Assembly (NCBI GenBank): GCA_937927675.1
Contig: CALBSG010000050.1
Coordinates: 1-15,576, forward strand
From: an uncultured Paracoccaceae bacterium
Lineage (GTDB): Bacteria > Pseudomonadota > Alphaproteobacteria > Rhodobacterales > Rhodobacteraceae
Direction of reading: 5' to 3'
DNA: 15,576 nucleotides
In this document: positions 5,925-11,867 of the stretch, one piece after another
Numbering within the stretch: the first letter of the stretch is position 1
Layout: the number at the start of each line of letters is the position of its first letter
Notes under the pieces: model-generated
The model's database searches: none
Told to the model about the DNA's origin: nothing
What the model saw: the letters and a program-made list of their open reading frames with translations, nothing else
Made by a program: the position numbers and the translations under genes

Positions 5925-7583
5925 TCAGCGCTGGCGCGTCTGCCACTCCTTCGCCGTCACCGGTTCCAGATTCGACTTCGGCAGGCGGCGGCCCAGAATG
6001 TGGTCGGCCGCTTTTTCGCCGGTCATGATCGAGGGGCCGTTCAAATTGCCATTGGTCACCTGCGGGAAGATCGAGCTGTCGGCAACACGCAACCCTTCGA
6101 CGCCGATCACCCGACATTCGGGGTCAACGACAGCCATCGGGTCATCCGCGCGGCCCATGCGGCAGGTGCCACAGGGGTGATAGGCGCTTTCGACATGCTC
6201 TTTCAGGAAGGCATCAAGCTCGGCATCCGATTGCAGCGCCAGACCGGGCTGGATTTCCGATTTTACAAAGGGCTTCATGGCGCCTTGATCGAAAATCTCG
6301 CGTGTCAGGCGGATGCAGCGGCGGAATTCGTCCCAGTCGTCGGGGTGCGACATGTAGTTGAACAGGATCTTCGGCGCATCCATCGGATTGGCCGAACGCA
6401 GGGTAACCGACCCGCGGGATTTCGACCGCATCGGCCCAACGTGCACCTGAAAGCCGTGGCCACCCGCCGCCGCCTTGCCGTCATAGCGCACGGCGATCGG
6501 CAGGAAATGGTATTCGATGTCGGGATATTCGATCCCTTCGCGGGTGCGGATAAAGGCACAAGCCTCAAACTGGTTTGACGCGCCAAGGCCGGTCTTGGTG
6601 AACAGCCACTGCGCGCCCACCATCGCCTTGCCCCAGAGGTTCCAGTATTTGTACAGCGTCACCGGCTGGGCCGCGGCAAACTGCATATAGATTTCAAGGT
6701 GATCTTGCAGGTTGGCACCGACGCCGGGACGGTCCGCCACCACCGGAATTCCATGTTCGGCCAGATGCGCCGCATCACCAATCCCCGACAGCATCAGGAT
6801 TTTCGGGCTGTTGATCGAGGAGGCTGCAACGATCACTTCTGATCCCGCGCGGATCACCTCATCCTGTCCGTTGCGGGCAATTTCCACCCCGACAGCGCGA
6901 CCATTCTCAATCACCACGCGCTTGGCAAAGGCCCGCACGAGGTCCACCCGGCCCGATTTCATCGCCGGACGCAGATAGGCATTGGCGGCGGACCAGCGGC
7001 GACCTTTGTAGATCGTCGCCTCCATCGCGCCAAAACCTTCTTGTTGCGCGCCGTTGTAATCGGTGGTCGTCGGATAGCCGGCCTGCTGCCCGGCCTTGAT
7101 AAAGGCGTTGAACAAGGGGTTCTTGCGCGGCCCGCGGCTGATGTGGAGCGGGCCGTTCTTGCCGCGGAACCCGTCATCGCGGCCCGCGTCATCGCCGCCG
7201 TGCCAGGTTTCCATGCGCTGGAAATAAGGCAGCACATCGGCGTAAGACCAGCCTTGCGCGCCCATCGCCTCCCATGTGTCGTAATCCTTGGCGTGGCCAC
7301 GGACATAGACCATGCCGTTGATCGACGAAGACCCGCCAATCACCTTGCCCCGCGGGGTGGCCAATTGGCGCCCACCGAGATGCGGCTCAGGCTCCGATTG
7401 GAACCCCCAGTCGTAAATCCCCATGTTCATCGGATAGCTCAGCGCCGCCGGCATCTGGATGAACGGCCCGGCGTCCGAGCCCCCCTGTTCAATCACGATC
7501 ACGCGCTTGCCCGCCTCGGCCAGTCGATACGCGATGGTTGACCCCGCCGAACCCGACCCGATGATCACATAATCTGCCTGCAT
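5925..7583 (-). CDS. betA: choline dehydrogenase (GMC oxidoreductase)
   Basis: A 552-residue GMC-family flavoprotein of BetA size (E. coli BetA is 556). It oxidises choline to betaine aldehyde, and partly on to glycine betaine, feeding electrons to the respiratory chain at the inner membrane. Visible features: the FAD dinucleotide motif YVIIGSGSAGSTIAYRL starting at residue 5, the GMC signature around GKVIGGSSSINGMVYVRG, the catalytic His at about 469 (SAYHPCGTCRMG) and the Asn at about 511-515 (TNGNLNGPSIMTGEKAAD). The start is one of two adjacent ATGs (7586 or 7583). 7583 is preferred because it leaves a normal gap to the G-rich ribosome site and gives the usual M(x)ADYVI N-terminus. It lies 52 bp after betI on the same strand and next to the choline importer. 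No betB is found beside it. Confidence 0.93.
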   Translation of the reverse strand: MQADYVIIGSGSAGSTIAYRLAEAGKRVIVIEQGGSDAGPFIQMPAALSYPMNMGIYDWGFQSEPEPHLGGRQLATPRGKVIGGSSSINGMVYVRGHAKDYDTWEAMGAQGWSYADVLPYFQRMETWHGGDDAGRDDGFRGKNGPLHISRGPRKNPLFNAFIKAGQQAGYPTTTDYNGAQQEGFGAMEATIYKGRRWSAANAYLRPAMKSGRVDLVRAFAKRVVIENGRAVGVEIARNGQDEVIRAGSEVIVAASSINSPKILMLSGIGDAAHLAEHGIPVVADRPGVGANLQDHLEIYMQFAAAQPVTLYKYWNLWGKAMVGAQWLFTKTGLGASNQFEACAFIRTREGIEYPDIEYHFLPIAVRYDGKAAAGGHGFQVHVGPMRSKSRGSVTLRSANPMDAPKILFNYMSHPDDWDEFRRCIRLTREIFDQGAMKPFVKSEIQPGLALQSDAELDAFLKEHVESAYHPCGTCRMGRADDPMAVVDPECRVIGVEGLRVADSSIFPQVTNGNLNGPSIMTGEKAADHILGRRLPKSNLEPVTAKEWQTRQR

Positions 7584-7635
7584 CATTCCCCCCCGCCCGC
7601 CCGGCGGCCTTTGTTGACGGCATCCCGGCGACGGC

Positions 7636-8220
7636 TTAGGCCGCGGCGCCGACAAGCTGTGAATTCAGATATTCCATTGCAGTTTCCACCGCTGCGGCCC
7701 CGTCGGGCAGACCCGACTTCAACACTTCACGCAGGTAAAGACCGTCGATCAGCGCGCCCAAACCTTCGGCAACCGCAGGTGCCTTGTCGCCCGCCAAAGG
7801 GCGCAACGCGGCCAGAAGATTCGATCTCAGACGTCTTTGATAGACAGCCAAAAGGCGCTTTGCCTCTGGCACGGTCTGCGCCAGAACCCAAAAGTTGAGC
7901 CATGCCCCCACCGCCTCGCGCCGGAAATTTGCGGGGCTGAAACTGGCCCAAAGAATGGCCTTCAACCGCGCCTCTGGACCATCGGCCAGATGCAAGGCGC
8001 CGCGCACTTCCGCCCCATAAAGCGACAGGATATGTCGCATTGCCGCAAGGAAAATATCTTCCTTGGACCCGAAATAGTGATGGGCCAAAGCCGACGACAT
8101 CCCGGCCCGCTTGGCGATCTGGGACACCGTCACGTCAAGCGAACCCGCCCGCCCGATCTCGGCGATCGTGGCTTTGACGAGGGCCGCCTTTCGGATAGGC
8201 TCCATGCCAACTTTGGGCAT
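7636..8220 (-). CDS. betI: TetR-family choline-responsive repressor BetI
   Basis: A 194-residue TetR-type regulator of exactly the usual BetI length. The BetI N-terminus is clear (MPKVGMEPIRKAALVKAT). The helix-turn-helix spans about residues 29-55 (VTVSQIAKRAGMSSALAHHY), followed by FGSKEDIFLAAMRH. The rest is the all-helical ligand-binding and dimer domain. BetI represses choline-to-betaine genes and is released by choline. The gene is divergent from choX across 90 bp that contain a fitting palindrome, and is followed by betA, so it can control both arms and itself. The start ATG 8220 is preceded by GGAG (in GGAGCCACACC) with suitable spacing. Confidence 0.93.
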   Translation of the reverse strand: MPKVGMEPIRKAALVKATIAEIGRAGSLDVTVSQIAKRAGMSSALAHHYFGSKEDIFLAAMRHILSLYGAEVRGALHLADGPEARLKAILWASFSPANFRREAVGAWLNFWVLAQTVPEAKRLLAVYQRRLRSNLLAALRPLAGDKAPAVAEGLGALIDGLYLREVLKSGLPDGAAAVETAMEYLNSQLVGAAA

Positions 8221-8244
8221 TTCGGTGTGGCTCCAAGAATCTGC

Positions 8245-8274
8245 TTGCCAAACCGATAAAGCGTGAAGTTTATT
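8245..8274 (+). promoter_or_regulatory. possible choX promoter
   Basis: TTGCCA (8245-8250) and TTTATT (8269-8274), 18 bp apart, resemble a sigma-70 pair and place the -10 element under the palindromic operator. On the minus strand TTGACG and TTTATC, also 18 bp apart, could serve betI in the same region. Both are pattern matches only. Confidence 0.35.
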
Positions 8275-8288
8275 GACTCGTCAATCAA
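8269..8288. promoter_or_regulatory. probable BetI operator
   Basis: ATTGACTCGTCAAT (8272-8285) is an inverted repeat with perfect 6-bp arms around TC; with one mismatch the symmetry extends to TTT...CAA at both ends. It is the only clear palindrome in the betI-choX intergenic region and resembles the ATTGA...TCAAT half-sites of known BetI sites as I remember them. Binding here would repress both divergent transcripts. Confidence 0.65.
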
Positions 8289-8310
8289 CAAAAAAACAGG
8301 GAGCCACACC

Positions 8311-9252
8311 ATGACCCTTCGCCCCACTTTGCGTACCGCCCTTCTGGGCACCGCGGTGACCTTCGCCCTTGCCGGTTCGGCCTTTGCGGAAGGCTGTGAC
8401 AAGATCGTTTTCTCGGATGTGGGCTGGACGGACATCACCGCCACCACCGCCGCGACCAGCCTGGTCGCCCAAGCCCTGGGCTATGAGACCGAGACCAAAG
8501 TTCTTTCGGTTCCGGTGACCTATACCGGTCTGGCCGAAGGCGATATCGACGTGTTCCTCGGCAACTGGATGCCCACGATGGAGGCTGACCTTGCGCCCTA
8601 TCGCGATGCTGGCACCGTTGACGTGATCCGCACCAACCTGGAAGGCGCGAAATACACGCTGGCCACCAACGAAGCTGGTGCCGCCGCCGGGATCAGCGAT
8701 TTCAACAACATCAAGGATCACAAGGACGCGCTGGAAGGCAAGATCTACGGGATCGAGCCGGGCAACGACGGCAACCGTCTGATCATCGACATGATCGCGG
8801 GCGGGCCGTTCGGCCTTGACGGCTTTGAAGTCGTGGAAAGCTCGGAAGCGGGCATGCTGGCCGAGGTGAAGAACAAATCCGACGCCGGTCAACCGATCGT
8901 CTTCCTTGGCTGGGAACCCCACCCCATGAACGCCAACTTCAAGATGACCTACCTGTCGGGCGGTGACGATGTGTTCGGCCCGAACTTCGGGGGCGCAGTC
9001 GTCGACACCAACACCCGCAAGGGCTACGCGGCGGAATGCCCGAATCAGGGCAAGCTGTTGCAAAACCTCGTCTTCTCCCTGCAGATGGAGAACGAGATCA
9101 TGGGCGCGATCCTGAACGACGGCACCGACCCGGCCGAGGCAGCCAAAACCTGGCTCGCTGCCAACCCCGGCACCTGGGAGCCGTGGCTGGATGGTGTGAC
9201 CACCAAGGACGGCGGCGACGCCAAGGCTGCCGTCGCGGCCGCGCTGCAATAA
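8311..9252 (+). CDS. choX: choline-binding periplasmic protein of ABC transporter
   Basis: A 313-residue exported substrate-binding protein. The signal peptide covers about residues 1-26 (charged start, hydrophobic core, AGSAFA cleavage site). The residues that line the choline pocket in Sinorhizobium ChoX are all present with a constant offset of 4: Trp39, Asp41, Trp86, Tyr115, Asn152 and Trp201. The two cysteines that make the ChoX disulfide are also there (Cys29, Cys243). This makes choline, rather than glycine betaine, the likely main ligand. The start is ATG 8311 with AGGGAG upstream; an in-frame ATG at 8263 would cover the operator. It is the first gene of choXWV and is followed by a stable hairpin before choW, which would favour higher expression of the binding protein. 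Probably controlled by BetI. Confidence 0.95.
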   Translation: MTLRPTLRTALLGTAVTFALAGSAFAEGCDKIVFSDVGWTDITATTAATSLVAQALGYETETKVLSVPVTYTGLAEGDIDVFLGNWMPTMEADLAPYRDAGTVDVIRTNLEGAKYTLATNEAGAAAGISDFNNIKDHKDALEGKIYGIEPGNDGNRLIIDMIAGGPFGLDGFEVVESSEAGMLAEVKNKSDAGQPIVFLGWEPHPMNANFKMTYLSGGDDVFGPNFGGAVVDTNTRKGYAAECPNQGKLLQNLVFSLQMENEIMGAILNDGTDPAEAAKTWLAANPGTWEPWLDGVTTKDGGDAKAAVAAALQ

Positions 9253-9258
9253 TCATCG

Positions 9259-9286
9259 AAGGCCCCCGTTTCCTGACGGGGGCCTT
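9259..9286 (+). other. intercistronic hairpin between choX and choW
   Basis: AAGGCCCCCGT (9259-9269) pairs perfectly over 11 bp with ACGGGGGCCTT (9276-9286) around a 6-nt loop. No U-tract follows (ACTCTATCC). It is therefore more likely an mRNA-stabilising or partial-attenuation structure that keeps choX transcript above choWV than a full terminator, because choW has no other obvious promoter. Confidence 0.7.
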
Positions 9287-9312
9287 ACTCTATCCAAAGG
9301 GGAGAGGCCGCC

Positions 9313-10146
9313 ATGGACTGGCTGACCGATAACAAAATCCCGGTCGGGAAGATGGCCAAGATCATCAACGACTGGATGAGCGACAATCTAGGCGGGGTCT
9401 TTGATGCCATCTCCTTGGTGATGGAGGCGCTGATCAACGGCATCCTGTGGTGCCTGCAAACGCCGCATCCCCTTGTGATCGTGGGGCTTTTCATGGCTCT
9501 GGCGTGGTATCTGCAGCGGTCTTGGAAGGTGTGCCTTGGCGTCCTGCTGGGGTTTCTGTTCATCCTGAACCAAGGCTATTGGGAAGAAACCACCGAAAGC
9601 CTGACGCTGATTCTGTCGGCCTGCGTGGTCTGTATGGGCGTGGGCGTGCCGATTGGCATCGCAGCCGCGCATCGGCCCCGGCTCTATGCGGCCATGGTGC
9701 CGGTTCTGGACCTGATGCAGACCCTGCCGACCTTTGTTTATCTGATCCCGGCCATCGTCTTCTTTGGCCTTGGCATGGTGCCGGGCTTGATTGCCACCGT
9801 GATATTCGTGCTGCCCGCACCGATCCGGCTGACCTATCTTGGCGTGTCCTCGACCCCGACTGCCCTGTTGGAGGCCGCAACGGCCTTTGGCGCCACCCCC
9901 AAGCAACGGCTGTGGAAAGTGGAATTGCCCTATGCCCTGCCGCAGATCATGGCCGGGCTGAACCAGACCATCATGCTGTCCTTGTCGATGGTGGTGATTG
10001 CAGCTCTGGTGGGTGCGAACGGTCTTGGCGTTCCGGTGATCCGGGCGTTGAACTCGGTCAACACCGCGCTTGGCTTTGAATCCGGCTTCATCATCGTGGT
10101 GGTGGCCATCCTTCTGGACCGCTCGCTCAGGGTGAACAGCAAATGA
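9313..10146 (+). CDS. choW: choline ABC transporter permease
   Basis: A 277-residue inner-membrane permease of the ProW/OpuAB type, with an amphipathic N-terminus and about six to seven hydrophobic segments from residue 52 onwards. The cytoplasmic loop that docks on the ATPase is visible at about 187-211: EAATAFGATPKQRLWKVELP, the classical EAA---G motif. It forms the channel for choline delivered by ChoX. The start is ATG 9313 with GGGGAGAGG upstream. Its TGA overlaps the choV ATG by 4 bp (ATGA), so subunit synthesis is coupled. The length is normal for this family. Confidence 0.93.
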   Translation: MDWLTDNKIPVGKMAKIINDWMSDNLGGVFDAISLVMEALINGILWCLQTPHPLVIVGLFMALAWYLQRSWKVCLGVLLGFLFILNQGYWEETTESLTLILSACVVCMGVGVPIGIAAAHRPRLYAAMVPVLDLMQTLPTFVYLIPAIVFFGLGMVPGLIATVIFVLPAPIRLTYLGVSSTPTALLEAATAFGATPKQRLWKVELPYALPQIMAGLNQTIMLSLSMVVIAALVGANGLGVPVIRALNSVNTALGFESGFIIVVVAILLDRSLRVNSK

Positions 10147-11171
10147 ACGCCGTAGAATTTGACAAGGTTTCGATCGTTTTCGGCGATACCCCTGCCGCCG
10201 CCCTGCCCTTGATGGATCAGGGCCTGTCGCGCGGCGAGATTCAGGAGAAAACCGGCCAGATCCTTGGCGTGCATGATTGCAGCCTGACCGTCGGCGAGGG
10301 CGAAATCCTTGTTCTGATGGGGCTTTCCGGCTCGGGCAAATCGACGCTGCTGCGTGGGGTCAACGCGCTGAACCCGGTCGTGCGGGGCGAAGTGCGGGTG
10401 CGCGCGGGCGGCGAGATGGTGTCGGTGACCCATGCGGCCCCCGAAACCCTGCGCGGTTTGCGCCTGTCGACCATCGCCATGGTGTTCCAGCAATTCGGTT
10501 TGCTGCCGTGGCGAACGGTGCGTGAAAACGTCGGTCTGGGGCTGGAACTCGCGGGGCAAACGCCCGCCCAGCGGCGCGAAAAGGTGGATCAGCAACTGGC
10601 GCTGGTCAACCTGACGCAATGGGCCGACCGCAAGGTGGGTGAGCTGTCGGGCGGCATGCAGCAGCGCGTCGGCCTTGCCCGCGCCTTTGTGACCGAAGCG
10701 CCGATCCTTTTGATGGACGAACCCTTCTCAGCCCTTGATCCCCTGATCCGCGCCAAATTGCAGGACGAACTTCTTGACCTGCAACAGCGGCTGAAGCGGA
10801 CCATCGTTTTCGTCAGCCATGATCTGGACGAGGCGTTCAAGATCGGCAATCGCATCGCCCTGATGGAGGGCGGCCGTCTGGTGCAGATTGGCACCGCGCG
10901 GGAGATCATCGCCAATCCGGTCAGCGATTACGTCGCCGAATTCGTGGCCCATATGAACCCCTTGGGCGTTCTGACGGCGCGCGATGTGATGGTGGCGGGC
11001 GCAGGTGGTGTCGGCCGGGCGGTGGATGCCGAAACCCCGGTCAAGGCCCTGATGGAGATGCTGCAAGGCGGCGCTGCAGATGTGACCGTGACGGAAAACG
11101 GCCAAGCCATCGGCCGGGTGCAAGCGACAGATGTTCTGTCCAAATTGCTGAACCCGCGCGGGAAAGTTTAA
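10143..11171 (+). CDS. choV: choline ABC transporter ATP-binding protein
   Basis: A 342-residue ABC ATPase of the ProV/OpuAA group that powers ChoW. The Walker A motif is GLSGSGKST (60-68), the Q-loop VFQQFGLLPW (114-123), the signature LSGGMQQR (168-175), Walker B ILLMDEP (188-194) and the switch His226 in VSHDLDEA. After the ATPase core a short tail (about 273-342, LTARDVM... to VQATDVLSKLL) looks like a single reduced CBS-type region rather than the two full CBS domains of E. coli ProV (400 residues). Its length is close to that of other alphaproteobacterial ChoV. Translation is coupled to choW. The stop TAA shares a TTAA tetranucleotide with the stop of the convergent gene, and no intrinsic terminator is seen after it. 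Confidence 0.94.
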   Translation: MNAVEFDKVSIVFGDTPAAALPLMDQGLSRGEIQEKTGQILGVHDCSLTVGEGEILVLMGLSGSGKSTLLRGVNALNPVVRGEVRVRAGGEMVSVTHAAPETLRGLRLSTIAMVFQQFGLLPWRTVRENVGLGLELAGQTPAQRREKVDQQLALVNLTQWADRKVGELSGGMQQRVGLARAFVTEAPILLMDEPFSALDPLIRAKLQDELLDLQQRLKRTIVFVSHDLDEAFKIGNRIALMEGGRLVQIGTAREIIANPVSDYVAEFVAHMNPLGVLTARDVMVAGAGGVGRAVDAETPVKALMEMLQGGAADVTVTENGQAIGRVQATDVLSKLLNPRGKV

Positions 11172-11797
11172 TTTTCCGGGGGCAGGCGGGTGAACTCGAC
11201 CTGCCCCTGATCGCCCATGACATCCCGCAAGGTCATGCTGCCGTCGTCGATATATTCAAGCTGCCAACAGGCATCTGCGGCGGGATCATCGCCATAGCGA
11301 TACAGGCTGATCGCCATGCCGCCCGGCTCCACCCCATCGGCACAGGCAACGCCCGCCGAGATCATATAGGTCTCGCCCGGCTTGCCGTTCATCTTCTCCT
11401 GCCAATCCAAACCCACAACGGTGACCGCAAACGGCACCTCTTCGCCAACCGGCTGCCAATCGCCCTGCATGGCGCGCAGGTTGCCGACATAAAGATCCTC
11501 ATTCGCCGGCAGTTCCACCCCTGTCAGTGTGAGATCGGCAAAGCTGTCGCCCAGTTCGGCATACTCGCCGGACAGGATCACCGGCTCCAGCAACGGCAAC
11601 GCCTGCAAGGTGTCAAACAGCCCCTCCTCCGCAGCCTCCGACGACAGCGCCCAAGTGATCCCGGCGGCATTGACGTAGCAAGCGGCAGGACTTGTCTCGG
11701 CATCACAGCCAAGAAAATAGCCGGGCGTCGGCGGCAAACTCTCAGCCAGAAGGGGAAAAGCTGCCACGACCAAGACCGATGCAAACAACAGGCGCAT
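11168..11797 (-). CDS. exported protein of unknown function
   Basis: A 209-residue protein I do not recognise. It starts with a signal peptide (MRLLFASVLVVAAFPLLAES, cleavage likely near residue 19), so it is probably periplasmic. The mature part is acidic, has four cysteines (31, 40, 152, 177) that could form two disulfides, and is rich in short beta-type stretches (FAVTVVGLDW, YMISAGVACADG, GGMAISLYRYGDD). There is no lipobox. The start is ATG 11797, with a strong GGAGGT 6 bp upstream. It lies 70 bp downstream of topA on the same strand, separated by a hairpin, so it may be read partly with topA. Its stop overlaps the convergent choV stop by 4 bp. The composition matches its GC-rich neighbours, so it is not a recent arrival. 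Confidence 0.8.
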   Translation of the reverse strand: MRLLFASVLVVAAFPLLAESLPPTPGYFLGCDAETSPAACYVNAAGITWALSSEAAEEGLFDTLQALPLLEPVILSGEYAELGDSFADLTLTGVELPANEDLYVGNLRAMQGDWQPVGEEVPFAVTVVGLDWQEKMNGKPGETYMISAGVACADGVEPGGMAISLYRYGDDPAADACWQLEYIDDGSMTLRDVMGDQGQVEFTRLPPEN

Positions 11798-11824
11798 GAA
11801 ATACCTCCGCAATATGCCCCATTG

Positions 11825-11843
11825 GCCGCGCAACTGGCGCGGC
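11825..11843 (-). other. hairpin between topA and the exported-protein gene
   Basis: GCCGCGC (11825-11831) and GCGCGGC (11837-11843) form a perfect 7-bp GC stem around a 5-nt loop, 24 bp after the topA stop. No U-tract follows on the minus strand, so it may only reduce read-through or protect the topA 3' end. Confidence 0.45.
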
Positions 11844-11867
11844 GGTCAAGGCCTGCAATGGTATGGC

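Larger units (their letters stand above)
8224..8310. repeat. inverted 11-bp copies of GGAGCCACACC at the two divergent ribosome sites
   Basis: GGAGCCACACC occurs at 8300-8310 just before the choX ATG, and its exact reverse complement at 8224-8234, 3 bp before the betI ATG on the other strand. The 65 bp between them hold the promoters and the operator. GGAG is the Shine-Dalgarno in each copy; identity over the other 7 bases is unexplained. Confidence 0.75.

Noticed and set aside
8281..9249. 322-codon minus-strand open frame opposite choX
   Set aside because: It is antisense to a gene with every choline-pocket residue in place; no family features were seen.
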